From Hedera helix (Eukaryota > Streptophyta > Magnoliopsida > Apiales > Araliaceae), in assembly GCA_947179155.2 (NCBI GenBank), contig OX359273.1, positions 41,376,523 through 41,440,522 on the forward strand: a stretch of DNA of 64,000 nucleotides, given 5' to 3'. A program made the translations under genes and the position numbers. The notes beneath the pieces are model-generated. The model worked only from the letters and a program-made list of their open reading frames with translations. It did not search any database and had not been told where the DNA came from. This document shows, piece after piece, positions 13,691 to 25,570 of this stretch (the stretch's first letter is position 1; each line of letters starts with the position of its first letter).

Positions 13691-13915
13691 GTACAATAGG
13701 ATAAAATGATTATTTTTTAAATTAATATATGTTATTATTTTTTTATATATATTTAAAAAGTATATAAATATTATAAATTATATATAATTTAGTACTAATC
13801 TTAATATTTAAAAAAAATAATCTAAATATATATGTTTAATTATTAATTTTAAAAACAATCAATTTGATCACAAAAGTCAATAAATGACTTTTATCTTAAG
13901 ACATAAAGAATAATA
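13690..13915 (-). mobile_element. Stowaway-like MITE, family 1 copy B
   Basis: Read on the minus strand it matches copy A at 10228-10454: TAAGATAAAAGTCATTTATT, a GATCAAATTGATT block, then AATTAATAATTAAACATATA and a TACTAAATTATATATAATTT block. It directly abuts the GGCCTG foldback element. Confidence 0.55.
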
Positions 13916-13926
13916 TTAATCTCAAC

Positions 13927-13965
13927 CATTAAAAAATATGACATGACATAAAAATTCGTATCATT
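13927..13965. repeat. Short hairpin-core repeat, copy 1
   Basis: ATTAAAAAATATGACATGAC followed by ATAAAAATTCGTATCA. Same core as at 17611, 40759, 47515 and 62671; the right arm is lost here. Confidence 0.4.
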
Positions 13966-14613
13966 GCCACCTTATTATATATCTTGTATAAATTGTTGTT
14001 ACAGTATCATTACATTAAATGTATATTAAAAAATATATTTGCGTTAAGGTAATTATATCAAACGATGATATGCTTGTTTGGTTATAAGGTGTTTGATGCG
14101 TTTATTATATTTGATGTATTTAAAAATTTAAGTGCACTTTAAAATTTTATTTATTTAAATAAAATTTATTTTAAATTCAAGTTATTTAACTTTTAATTGC
14201 ACGTATCGAGGTTCAATCACATTGCACTATTTTTTGTGCAATGAATTTAAAGATTTAAAAATCTAAACGCATCAAACGTTACAGTCACAAATGTTAACAA
14301 TCAAACAAACCCTATAATAGAATTAAATGATATATTGTTATACTTTTTTATTGGATTATAATAGCGGAATAGATGAATGTATGAAATTAGTTATAATAAC
14401 AACGATTAATTCACCATATTATATATTTAATTTAAAAATAATTAATAATAAATAAGGATAAACTCTTTGTTAGGTCTTAAATTATAACTGTTTTTTGCAT
14501 TTAGTCTCCCATAACTATTTTTTTCATGTATTTTGTTCTTAAATTATAAATATTTTTTTTCAAGTTATCCCCAAAATATAGTATCTTTTCACATTTAGTC
14601 CTCACGCTATGGG

Positions 14614-14775
14614 TTTTTTTTTGAGTGTCACAGCCTTACAGTCAGACTAAATCTCTTCTGCTCTGAACGAGGTGCTTTCGCAGGCTGAAATTTGAGTATG
14701 TGGCGATGGTACTGCCTGCAGTGAGATTCGAACTCACAATATGGTTGTTGTTCGTGCTTAACCTTCAATCTATAA
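14614..14775 (-). mobile_element. Probable SINE (tRNA-derived)
   Basis: On the minus strand the unit starts near GGTTAAGCACGAACAACA, with a candidate Pol III A box, then carries GAGTTCGAATCTC, an excellent B box (consensus GGTTCGANNCC), a roughly 110-base body and a run of nine A. That order matches plant SINEs. It sits inside another AT-rich repeat whose TTTAGTCTCC-type words flank it. A functional tRNA is ruled out because the region after the B box does not close an acceptor stem. Confidence 0.5.
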
Positions 14776-15002
14776 TTATTTTTCATTTTTAGTATCCTTT
14801 AAATCTTCAATTGCTCTACTTTTGTAAAGTTGGACAAAAATTATAAAAATAATAAAGTCTGAAAACAAAATATGCGAAAAAAATAATTTAGAGACTAAGC
14901 ATAAAAAAACAAGTATAATTAAGGACTAATGTATTATATACATAATTGACAAAAAAAAAAAATTGATAATATAAATTTGCTATATCTAAGAGGCTAATGT
15001 TA

Positions 15003-15340
15003 TGTTTATTTGTAAAAAAATATACCTGAGATTGAATTATTTATATTAATTTAACACTATTTAATCCTATGATGGGAATTATTAATCCCTTAATGTTGAA
15101 CTTTTTGTTCCGTAAAACTATTTAATAGTTTAAAATGAAAGAGACTATTAATCTCAAATTTTTTATGGGATTATATAATTTCACATAGATAGCCGTATGA
15201 ATAATAAAAAATAATTTATAGGACTATTTTAAAAAATATTAATCTCCACTATAAAATAAAATAATTCAAAATAATTTTAAATTAATATAAATAATTCAAT
15301 CTTAAATATATTTTTTTATAAATAAAAATAGCATAAGAGT
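15003..15340. mobile_element. Long-TIR foldback MITE, family 2 copy 1
   Basis: The left arm has AAAAAAATATACCTGAGATT then GAATTATTTATATTAATTTA. The right arm read inward gives AAAAAAATATATTTAAGATT then GAATTATTTATATTAATTTA, so the two arms pair over about 60 bases. The interior has short GGATTATTAATC-like words. A second copy lies at 21745-22085. Confidence 0.65.
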
Positions 15341-15669
15341 AAAATCAAGAGCGCATAACAACACTAAAAGCTGCCACGTCAGTAAAAATATTCAAACCGC
15401 CGGTTGGAAAAATTTATGTACTTCAAGACAAATGAAATACTACTATTTAACTAAGAACAAAGATTATAATCTAATAATTATTTATTTATTTATAAAAGAT
15501 CACATGTTTTTTTTTAATTTTTTTGCTAATTTAAAAGATCACATGTTCGAATAAGCGTCTCAAAAAAAAAAAAAACCTATTTGATCACTTCGTTTCTTTT
15601 ATAAAAACAAACATGTAGGTAGCAACCAGCCATTACCATTTCCCCATTCTCTCTCTTTCTCTCCACGCT

Positions 15670-15676
15670 TATATAC
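15670..15676 (+). promoter_or_regulatory. Candidate TATA box of the RMA gene
   Basis: TATATAC follows a CT-rich stretch and precedes a likely non-coding first exon at about 15695-15745. This assumes that the 2.3 kb before the coding exon is a 5' UTR intron ending at the AACACAG just before the ATG. The assignment is inferred. Confidence 0.35.
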
Positions 15677-17610
15677 TATTGAAGGTCGGAGCTATATTAC
15701 TTAAGGCCTGATCTCTGTATCCAAAACCCTCTTGCTATTATTTGGGTACGTCTCCAAATCATCTTTATAATCTTCTTTTTGCCTGGATGTATGTTGTAAG
15801 AATTATATTCATTCATTTTGATCCTATTTTCTTTAGTTCTACATTAATTTGCCTCAATGTCTTGGATTTCAGCAAAATTTTCTGTTTCGGGGTTGAAAAT
15901 ATCATTTATCTTGCGAAATTGTTGCTTTGGTTTGATCGGGGGTCTGCAATTTTGTGAGAAACCGAGGAGTGTTATGGGAATCCCCCTTCATTTCCTTTTT
16001 ACCCATTTTCCCTGTTACTGAATGTACGGATCTGTATTTTATGTTTGAGATTTTATCTTTGAATGTAAATTACTGAACCTGTCATGATACCCTCCTTAAA
16101 ATGTAAAATTTTGGTTAATTTTTGTGGTAAAATTCAGTTTTTCCGGCTAACTGGGGGTTATACTGTATATCCTTGGGATTAGATAATTTACTTGCCACTG
16201 AATCTTGTTTGATTGCTCATATCCGGGGTAAAAAAAAATGTATTAAGTTTGTTTTTTGCTGGAACAGAATTTTCATGTTCTCTTCTCAAATGTTTCGGCT
16301 CCTTTTTGGCTTCCTTTGTTTGTATAAGATTCTTACTAGGTATTTCCATAGCCTCATATCATCGTATACTATTATTATTATATTTTACTAGCTGAACTGT
16401 CCTATTTTATTTGTGATTATCAAAGTACCATCTTAATTTCAAATGTGTCTCTTCTGTTTACCGGTCTAGTGTTGGGCTTTCTTGGTATATCCAAAGGAAA
16501 TATTCCTTGTTTCCAGTGTTTATGTAATATGCCAAACATACCGACTTAGTTATGCTTCTCGTCTCTTTTAAGCAGTTTTTAGCATTAACTTTGCTAAGAA
16601 GATGGAAATAAAGATAGCAAAGTGCCAGATTTGCTTAATTTATTGTATGCTTTTGTTAAATTATGTTAGCCTATTCAACTAAGTATTCAGTACGGTTTCT
16701 CCGGACCTTGTTTTTAAAAAATTAGGAAATTTGTTCAAGTTGATTAGATGTTTTGAATTGAAGAAATGATCTTCAAAAGTAATGCTCTCAAAGTACAAAA
16801 GATACCTCCCCTCATTTCTGGCCTCTAATGGGATGGTGGATCATAGGATAAGGATCAATTAATGTGGCCGGGAATACATTGATTTGGGAATTTTTCTTTT
16901 TTTTTAAAGTTTTCTATAATTTTTCTACAATCCCATTGTTGAATACCTTGTCAACCACTTCGTCTTTAATTTTATAGCCTGTGCTTTATTTCAATCATAA
17001 CCGCTTATGAATTATAAAATTGAAACCTATCATGATATTGCCAGGATGCTATGTAAGATTACATTCATCTTCAAAGAGACATTTGCTGTGGGTATGAACT
17101 GGAGCCTTGTCTTTTCCTTTTTCACATCTCTATCTTAGATGCTTTTTTGTTAAATTATTTATAATTCTTCTTCTGCATCATTGAAATGCAAAAATAGTAC
17201 CATTAGGTGATCATAATGATTTAATACAATATTTAAAAAATATTATAGACCGGCTTGTTAAGAATTTATAAGCAGTGGTTGTATATTATTCAATGAGACA
17301 AATATTTGAAATTTTGACTGATGTATTTGCTGTTCTAGAAGATATCACGCTTCCAACCATTTATCTCCCCCACTTCTGATGTTGTGGCTAGTTGGAAGTT
17401 GATAGGAAGCTCTGCAGTCTTTGGAATTATCTTGGATTTAATTCTTTCTCATATCCTACAATAACTATACCATGGAAAGAGCTACTGCTTAGCTATCTTT
17501 TGCCCTCGTTAATATCATGGACAAATATATACAAGTCCGTATATTTAATTGGATAAATATATATACATAACATCCAACCACAAAAACTAACCATTATATC
17601 CTACCTCACT

Positions 17611-17663
17611 ATTAAAAAGTGAGCCCCGACATAGAAATTCGTGTCAAACTCTATTTTTTAATT
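17611..17663. repeat. Short hairpin-core repeat, copy 2
   Basis: ATTAAAAAGTGAGCCCCGAC, then ATAGAAATTCGTGTC, then AAACTCTATTTTTTAAT. The arms are inverted. It lies in the presumed 5' UTR intron of the RMA gene. Confidence 0.5.
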
Positions 17664-18056
17664 ATGAGATGAGATGAAGTGGTTAAATGTTGTGTATGTA
17701 AATTGGTCTTATTTAATTTGCTTTAGGTGGCCCATTGGTTGGTGAGTCAAGTCATGCTTTTGCTCCTTCCAAGTTTGATCTCACTAATCTCTTCACGTTT
17801 GGTGCTTTTGGATTTTTCCTATTTCAAACTATATAAATTATCGAACATTAATTCTAATGCTATATATACTTAATTTCTTTGGTGCAAAGGAGTAGTATTT
17901 TTTCTCTCTTTACTATGTCTACATTTGGCAGTTGTTTCAAGTTTTACATAGCATGGATTAAGGGTTTCTTGATTGCATATATAGATAAAGAAGTTAAATT
18001 TTTCGCACTGAATTGCTACTATTTACTTGTGTCTTACAAACTGTGATAACACAGCC

Positions 18057-18758
18057 ATGTCCTTTGATCAATATTTTGCCAAGGAGTGGAAATCTATCTC
18101 TGGTGCTGCAGCAACAGACTCTACTAAGGCGTCTCTTGGCTTCGACTGCAACATCTGCTTGGACTTTGCCCATGATCCGGTAGTTACCCTATGCGGCCAC
18201 CTCTATTGCTGGTCCTGCATCTATAAGTGGTTCTGCTTCCAGAGTGCCTCCCTTGCTTCAGATGAGTATCCACAATGCCCTGTTTGCAGGGCAGAAGTGT
18301 CCCACACCACCGTTGTCCCTCTTTACGGCCGGGGCCAAACCCCGTCCGAAGCTGAACCTGAAGGCAAGGCACCCTATCGGGGCATAGCCATACCACCAAG
18401 GCCACCTGCTCTTGGTACCCAAACTCTGACGACCACATCTAATCATGGTCAACAACTCCCATATCGGAATCCTTATCAGAATTCACGCTATCCCCCTCAA
18501 GCGTACAATGATTATGAAGAAGATTCTTCAAGTACAGCAATGGATCCTTTTAACCCGGTGGTTGGAATGTTTGGGGAGATGGCTTATGCAAGGGTGTTCG
18601 GGAATTCAGAGAGCCTATACGCTAACCCCAACTCTTATCACCAAGTTCCGAGTAGCAACCCCAGATTGAGAAGGCAAATGATGCAGGCTGATAAGTCCTT
18701 GAGCAGAATTTCACTTTTCCTCTTCTGTTGCCTTTTTCTCTGCCTATTCCTTTTCTGA
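18057..18758 (+). CDS. RMA-type membrane-anchored RING-finger E3 ubiquitin ligase
   Basis: Single coding exon, 233 aa. A C3HC4 RING occupies residues 31-77 (C31, C34, C46, H48, C51, C54, C74, C77), with the CGHLYCWSCIYKW segment typical of the RMA family. A Pro/Tyr-rich linker follows, and the last 18 or so residues are hydrophobic (ISLFLFCCLFLCLFLF), a C-terminal tail anchor. RMA1-3 of Arabidopsis are ER-membrane E3 ligases of about 240-250 aa that ubiquitinate membrane cargo; the same role is inferred. I chose the ATG at 18057 over the in-frame ATG 30 bases upstream because MSFDQYFAKEWKS is the family start and an AACACAG acceptor lies just before it, implying a 5' UTR intron. The exact paralogue is unassigned. 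Confidence 0.9.
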   Translation: MSFDQYFAKEWKSISGAAATDSTKASLGFDCNICLDFAHDPVVTLCGHLYCWSCIYKWFCFQSASLASDEYPQCPVCRAEVSHTTVVPLYGRGQTPSEAEPEGKAPYRGIAIPPRPPALGTQTLTTTSNHGQQLPYRNPYQNSRYPPQAYNDYEEDSSSTAMDPFNPVVGMFGEMAYARVFGNSESLYANPNSYHQVPSSNPRLRRQMMQADKSLSRISLFLFCCLFLCLFLF

Positions 18759-18959
18759 TATTATTGATTTAGCTTCATCTCCATCATCCACTGTTAAACT
18801 TATAACTTGGATGATGGTACAAAAAATATTTATGTTCTCAAGTAATATGATTCATATCTCAAGTTTTGCACAAGATGTGAGCAATTCATCTGAGACTTTT
18901 ATATTCCAAGTGTTTGTTGGTGCAAATATTTAAGTACAGATGCAATGCCCTTCGTTCCA

Positions 18960-20880
18960 AACTTGAAAGTGCACATACATACATATACCTTTATGTAGTT
19001 AGTAGACAAAACTCGTTATGAAAGTATATTGTAATAAAGTCTACCTAAGTTACAAGATTCGACCCGAGTAGATCACTATCCTACAGAAACTTTAATTATT
19101 ACACATAAAGTGAGTTTTGATCACTGCTAAAAAGTACGAATTTGATAGATATACTCGGAAATCACTTGGTCAAAAATTCTCAATTCATAGTTATGGAGAG
19201 AATGAAGCACCAAATAAGTACTCCCATTATCATTAAATAAAATGGTAGTTCTTTCGAAGAAGGGAGGATGTATTCAACTGAGACAATAATAATTATATAC
19301 TTGCACCAATTATTATGCTGTCCTATAGAGACAAAAGTTCTTGCAATATTATTGTAAAATTATGCTAGTAGTTCACGTGATTAAGAATGAAAGAGAAAAA
19401 AGGTAATATAATTGTTCTCCACCATATTTTGCATGCATGCGTTCTTACGTACATAGCTGTCCAGCTTTCATATTAATTATCAGATTCAAAAATTGAGCTA
19501 AGAAGTAGAAATACTTGTGTAAATATGAAAGAATAATTCCATAACGTTAAACATAAGAATACCTCTCACTTATCGTGAACATTGGGCTAAATTGTCCATT
19601 TATGCAACTCTTGAGCAACAGCAATATGACATGCATCTTTATCTTTATAATAATAACTGTAACTTCCCTACCGGAGCTGCTATCCTGATGACTAGTCAAG
19701 GGGAGTAGCCATTGGTCTTCGTAAAAGGCCAATTGCTTGAGAACTCTTAATGCCAAGAATCAAAAGCGGCTTAGTTGCAGAAAATTTAAAAGCTGCCGTA
19801 GATGATGAAAAAGAAAGTTACTACACTTACCAAGTAGATGTATATCCTCTTTGTGGCATTTTTATAAACAGGTAATGTGCACCATCCCAATCCATCTCCA
19901 AACAGCCAACACCCAAAAAAAATAAAAATTAATAATAATAATAATAATAATTCATTCTACAATTTCTTGTCAACCAACATAGACAGTAGTCAGTCTATAA
20001 GAATTGAAATATCCAGCAAATTTGAAATTAAATTTTTAAACAAACCTACAGTAGAATTTGATTGAATGTTGATGAAACTGAGTGTTCAAAGAGAAGATTA
20101 CATCTGGAGCAAACACATTTGGAATAAAACAGACTACTACGGAATCCTTAATAAGTTAGATTTGTGGAGGGGGAGGAAGAGTTGATAAGTCAAGAGAGAA
20201 AGACGAAAAGATGGGAGAAGAAGTTTCGAAGGGGTAGAATACGTTACGACCCGAACGAAACTGGACGAAAACCCACAGGCACCCAAAGTGATTGTGGGTT
20301 TATATTCATTAGCTGATTGATACTATTAGTAATTTGTTTGAATAAATATTATGTAAACAACCTATACATAAAAAATTATATACAAAAAGAGAAAATAAAA
20401 TGACCTAATAGACACGTATTGTGTATAAATTATATGGGATAAAATTAAATTTATATAAGATTTAAAGGATTAAATAGAAAGATAAAAAAAAATCTAAATT
20501 AAAAAGTACAAAATAGTAATATATCTAAAGTTGTAAGAGTAAAATAAAAAAAAAGAAACAAACGTGATACAAAATCACCAAACTTCTATTGAAATCTTTA
20601 TAATATAGATAAATCCAAAAATAACCCATATTTAGATTTGTGAATATCTTTGAATTCTAAAAAAATTTAAGATTGAGACACACAAAAACAAAAACAATCT
20701 AATTTATCTAGATAAAGTATTGGAGGGTTATACACTAAAGTTTTGTTTAAATAAACAAAATAATTTTTATAACTACCTCGCAATTTTAAAGTTTTTATCC
20801 TACTTCCCTCAAATCTTTTAAGATTGTTATGTATGATAATTATTGGTTATAATCATTAGATTTACTCATGTATGATAAAA
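18960..20880. other. Intergenic DNA, no recognisable gene
   Basis: RMA 3' flank, then AT-rich DNA. A less AT-rich patch at 20060-20290 looks like promoter or leader sequence on the minus strand (CT-rich on that strand), but no recognisable protein follows it. A short (AAT)n tract lies at about 19928-19951. Confidence 0.4.
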
Positions 20881-20889
20881 CATTGAGTG

Positions 20890-21040
20890 CTTTTACACTT
20901 ATCTATTTTTTTTATCCAATTTTTTTATCCGCATATAAGACAAATGAGTGTGGGCCCACCTCATTTCTTCTTTAACCCAAATGAGTGAGCCACACTCATT
21001 TGTCTTATATACGGGTAAGAAAAGTGGGTAAGTCTAGAAT
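20890..21040. mobile_element. Palindromic MITE, family 3 copy 1
   Basis: A near-perfect foldback: ATAAGACAAATGAGTGTGG on the left and CCACACTCATTTGTCTTAT on the right, with outer TTTATCCGCAT and ATACGGGTAAG. The related copy lies at 62010-62165. There is no coding capacity. Confidence 0.7.
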
Positions 21041-21533
21041 TTTCATAAAACATTCAATAATTATAAATTAATATTATGTGTACAAACTACATACAAAAAG
21101 ATGTGTACAAAGAATAGGACACATGCATTGCTTATCAATAAAAATGTGTAAAACATTCGATTGTAGTTCCTGCTTCCTTTTTTTTTTTTATACTTTGTGT
21201 ACAACTTTTTGTGTATAATTTGTATTCATAACATTACTCATATTTATAATCCGACACATCATTTTGTATCTACTTTTTTTGTAGCTACCTTTTGTAATTA
21301 TAACATTACTCTTCAAGAAAGTGATGATCGAATCAATTTTTTAATGCCTTAATCTAAGGGGGATGGGGGATAAGATAACTTATTATCTTTAATTTTTATT
21401 GTGTTGCCTTTTAGACATGTCTTCATAACCCGTGTTATCAACAATATTCAAACGTTCGATCTCTATATTAATATAATTAGATTGTATCAATCATCAGTGA
21501 GATGATCAAATCATTTGATATGCACAAATTACA

Positions 21534-21534
21534 C

Positions 21535-21578
<44 letters not shown>

Positions 21579-21613
21579 CGCGCGCGCGCGCGTGCGAGCG
21601 CGCGCGCGTGCGC
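21534..21613. repeat. Compound (TA)n(TG)n(CG)n microsatellite
   Basis: About 11 TA, then about 11 TG, then about 17 mostly CG units in one uninterrupted alternating purine-pyrimidine run. Such runs can adopt Z-DNA. It is the most CpG-dense point of the surrounding AT-rich DNA. Confidence 0.9.
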
Positions 21614-21744
21614 AAAAAGAGATAATATAAAAGGAGATTTACTATTACTATTTTAGGGGAGTTTTTAAGAAAGTGGTATAATATAAAAATTCAAAAATTA
21701 CCCATATTTGGATATGAGAATATTTTTGAATACCAAGACCATAT

Positions 21745-22085
21745 TTATTTGTAAAAAATATGTTTAAGATTAAATTATTTATTTTAGTTTAACATTATTT
21801 TGGATGATTTAATCATTTGACAAGAGACTATTAATCCTTAAGCGTGAGATTATTAGTGTTATAAAATTATTTGATAACTTAAAATAGGGGTTATTAATCT
21901 CATATTCATCATGAGATTATATAATTCTTTATAAATAACCTTATAAATGGCCAAAAATAGTCTATAAGACTATTTAAAGGATTATTAATCCACTATCATA
22001 GAATAAAATAATCCAAAATAATATTAAATTAAGATAAATAATTTAATTTTAAACATATTTTTTTACAATTAAACATAACCCAAAA
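21745..22085. mobile_element. Long-TIR foldback MITE, family 2 copy 2
   Basis: The same architecture as 15003-15340: left arm with GTAAAAAATATGTTTAAGAT and TAAATTATTTATTTTAGTTT, and a right arm with the inverted words, ending TTTTTTTACAATTAAACATA. The interior contains GAGACTATTAATCCTTAAG and GGATTATTAATCC. Confidence 0.65.
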
Positions 22086-22324
22086 GGTTTAAGATTGAAA
22101 CACAAACAAGTTTTATAACTACCAAACAATTTCGAAGTTTTATGCTACTTCCCTCAAATCTTGTAAGATTGTGGCGTATATTTTTCAAGGAAGTGATGAT
22201 CTAGTCAATTGATATGAAATGATTTTGTTTGTTTTTCCTGTCTAATGCATGGTATCGAAAATTGACTCAGATCTTTTATCGTGCATATTAAAGTTTATCA
22301 ATCACATATCTGCGCATTTATAAG

Positions 22325-22836
22325 TGTGGAGACCCGGTGTTAACGCTTGAATTTGTCAGAACGCTTGATCATCGTCAATGACACTAAACCTGCACAATGA
22401 AACAACCGAAAGCTTGATAACTTGGACCGTCAGGGGATAACTCTAGCATGAGAGTAAGTACAGGTCTCAAGAGTTGTTAACAATGGAAGTACTTAGAGCT
22501 TAGTAAGTAATTTTAGCATTAGATCCTACCTGGACTGTTAACCTCTTTTTATAGTTGCTCTCTCCTCTTAACAATTACGAATGTGCAACAATTATGATTG
22601 GAGAGTTAATGTACATTATCCCCATATTCAGTAACTTCAATAACCTCCGGACATGAATGCATGAGTGGTACCTACCGTACAACGACAATGTCATTTAATT
22701 GTCCAGCTTTTAGGGTTAATGGACCAAGTCTTTTGGGCTAAAATACTAGGAAGAATGGGTTTATTGGGGATAAGACCCAATAGTTGCAGTACATTTACTC
22801 TTATAAAAGTATACAACCCAACAATGGTATAGAAAG
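22325..22836 (+). mobile_element. Degraded LTR with adjacent PBS-like site
   Basis: A segment starting TGTGGAGACCCGGTGT and ending ...ACAACCCAACA (499 bases, TG...CA) is followed one base later by TGGTATAGAAAG. That resembles the TGGTATCAGAGC primer-binding site for initiator methionine tRNA. No internal retroelement coding region follows. The call rests on these two signals only. Confidence 0.35.
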
Positions 22837-23265
22837 TCAAAGTATAAGAGGAAAAAGGATAGAGAGATGAATGAATTATAATTTTTCTTTAGAAAGAAAG
22901 AAAAAATTATAAGATTTTAATTATTATTTTTATTTGTGAGGTTAAAAATAAGGAAAGAAGGGAGAATATTTTAATTTTTAAAGTATACTATTATTATATT
23001 ACCCTTATATATAAATGTAATAAGTGATATTATTTATTTTGAAAGGTTATTTAAAATATTTAACTTTCCCATCTCTACAAATTCTTCCACTTCTTAGGGA
23101 AAAAAATTGAGCCAAAAATAAAATCAATTTTGCTTCCAAGTTAGTCTTAAAAATTAAACCAAAAAAAAATTAACAAAATATATTCGATATAAAATTAAGT
23201 TTGACTTTTTAAAAACAGTTTTGAGATATTTTAAAATCTCTTGGGGAACAATGTAAAATTTATTA

Positions 23266-23526
23266 CTTCCGCCTTTTATTATATGACATTTAAAACATAA
23301 TTACATATATTAAGAAATCTCATTAATATTAATATTAGTTTAAAATTTTATTATTACCATTGCACTAGTTAATTATTCATCTTCTCTCCCTCAAGTACTA
23401 TATCGTGATGAATTTTTTTAGAAACAAAGTAGAAAATAATTAAATTATTTCTCGTAAATATATATAACACGTCTTACATTATGAAAAAAAAAATCTAAAA
23501 CGTCATACATAATGAAAAAGAGGGAG
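23266..23526. mobile_element. Stowaway-like MITE with TA flanks
   Basis: It is bounded by TA on both sides. The left end CTTCCGCCTTTTATTATATG and the inverted right end CTCCCTCTTTTTCATTATG share the Stowaway-type layout. Near the left end ATGACATTTAAAACATA is mirrored by AAAACGTCATACATAAT near the right. Confidence 0.55.
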
Positions 23527-23638
23527 TACCACTCCCTATAAAAATGCACAAGCATTTAAAGTAATCGTAGCGGCTTCCATAACCATCACACATGGAACTT
23601 GTACCTCAAGTACACTTCAATGTAAAGTAGTAACTCTA

Positions 23639-25228
23639 TTTGTGTTTACTATGGAGATTCTATCTATTATTCTTGCCAAAGAAACTTCTTGTTCTGCTTT
23701 TAAATTTCACTGGTGCACAAATCTGATTAAACTTACTCACATGTGCTTTGCTGATGATATTATTCTTTTTTGTAATGGGGATGTTACTTCTGTAAATATT
23801 CTCAAATCCTGTCTTGATAAATTCTCTGTTATGTTTGGGCTTCGTGTCAATCAAGCAAAAAGCACTTGTTTTCTATCTAACACCACAGAGGACCTTACTG
23901 ATGCTATCTAGTCTAGTCTGGGATTCCAATTAGGTGCTTTCCCAGCTAAATTCCTTGGAGTTCCCCTGATTACTACAAAGTTAAATAAAGCTGATTGTCA
24001 ACCTCTGTTGGAGAAAATTCTGAATAGAATTTCCTCCTAGGCTACAAAATGGCTCTCCTATGCAGGTCGAATGCAGCTAATCAAGTCGGTGATTTTTGCT
24101 ATTCAGAACTTCTGGTCTTCATATTTCATTCTCTTTGTTGCCGTTATGAAGGAGATTAAGAGCATCATGAGCATATTTCTTTGGAAGGGTTCATCTTCAC
24201 AGAAATCTAGAGCAAAGGTGGCTTGGAAGAAGATTGCTCGACCTTTTTCTGAAAGGGGGGCTAGATATCAAAAATCTTGATGAATGAAATCAGGCTCTTA
24301 TGCTCATGCATCTCTGGAAATTAATTAATCATTTCTCCACCTCCTTATGGGTTGCTTGGATTAAAAATGTTAAACTCAAAAACAAATCCACTTGGAGCAT
24401 AAAGATACCAAACGACTGTTCTTGGAGTTGAAAAAATGTTCTGAAATTGAGACCTATTGCTCTAAAGTTCATCAAGTACCGGATAGGTAATGGAGAGCTG
24501 ACAAATCTATGGTTTGATCCATGGTTATACTCTCGTCCTCTGGCTAATTCTGTGCAATCTGATCTTATAAATCACTCTGGGTTGGGACCAAATGCAAATG
24601 TGAGTAGTATTATCCTTAATTATACTTGGATTCTCTCATCTTCTACTCACCCAATTGTTATTGATTTTAGAAACATGTTTGATCATTCCATAACTTGTAA
24701 TTCTGAGACTACGAATATGATTTTCTGGGATCATGTTAGAGCTAATGATGTTACTGCTGCCACCATTTGGCGTTCCATTACGTGCCACTTTCAAAGTGTT
24801 AATTGGAGTAATGTCGTTTGGCACAAAGTCCTGCCTCCTAGGTTTTCTTTCCACCTGTGGCTTGTTTTTAACCATGGTCTTAAAACAAAGGATATTCTGA
24901 TGCGATATTGTGGATGAAAAGGTCTTAATCAAAACTGGCAGCAGATATCTGACTACGTCGTTGCTAGAGCAATTCAGTAGCTACACCATATTATTTTTTG
25001 CCTTGATTTTGCTACCTTTATTCACTTTATATGGAAAGCGCGAAATCACGAAATGTCAGATTTCATATAAATTTTCCTATTCCAATTAAGGCTATTATGT
25101 GTAATTGATTAGCTGTGACATCTTTGAGATCTGTCTTATGATGTTTAGACTTCTCTCTTGGGGACTCCCATTTCCTGCGTATTTTGTTCATTGTTTTTTA
25201 TATAAAATTTAATTTAATTTAGCAAAAA
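23639..25228 (+). mobile_element. 5'-truncated, decayed LINE (non-LTR retrotransposon)
   Basis: Fragments of reverse transcriptase are readable: the catalytic FADD context (THMCFADDIILFCNG), then GLRVNQAKSTCF, FLGVPL, WLSYAGRMQLIKSV, and near the 3' end a zf-RVT-like segment (VWHKVLPPRFSFHLW). Stops interrupt the frame, for example at 23909 and 24038. The element ends in an A-rich tail and is flanked by the 15-base direct repeat AAAGTAGTAACTCTA (23624-23638 and 25229-25243). The 5' half of ORF2 and all of ORF1 are missing, the usual product of incomplete target-primed reverse transcription. It is not functional. Confidence 0.9.
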
Positions 25229-25570
25229 AAAGTAGTAACTCTAAGCAGATGCAAGATATGCTAGGTTGTTACAAGTTTTAGAACCTGAAATAGCTTGCAT
25301 CGGAAGTATCTGCCTCGACTAAATAAATTTACAGTATAATTTATAATTTATAAAGCACATTGTATAATTTGCATTGAAAAAGTATATTTTACGTTATTTT
25401 CGTGGATTAATAAACCCTAAACTTTAAATAGAAAGTTTAGCCAACCTGTTCAAAAAATACATTTTAGAAAAATATCTGCCTTGACTCTGGCATCTCACAA
25501 GTTCTCTATGCAATCGAACCACCCAACTCATGTCATTCTCTTTTTGTAGTTGATAAAACAAAGCAATTTG

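Noticed and set aside
14700..14760. tRNA gene suggested by GAGTTCGAATCTC on the minus strand
   Set aside because: Only the T-loop-like B box fits; no acceptor or anticodon stem closes, and an A-tail follows, so a SINE is the better reading.
18184..18455. Minus-strand frames opposite the RMA gene
   Set aside because: Antisense shadows of the RING and Pro-rich coding sequence.
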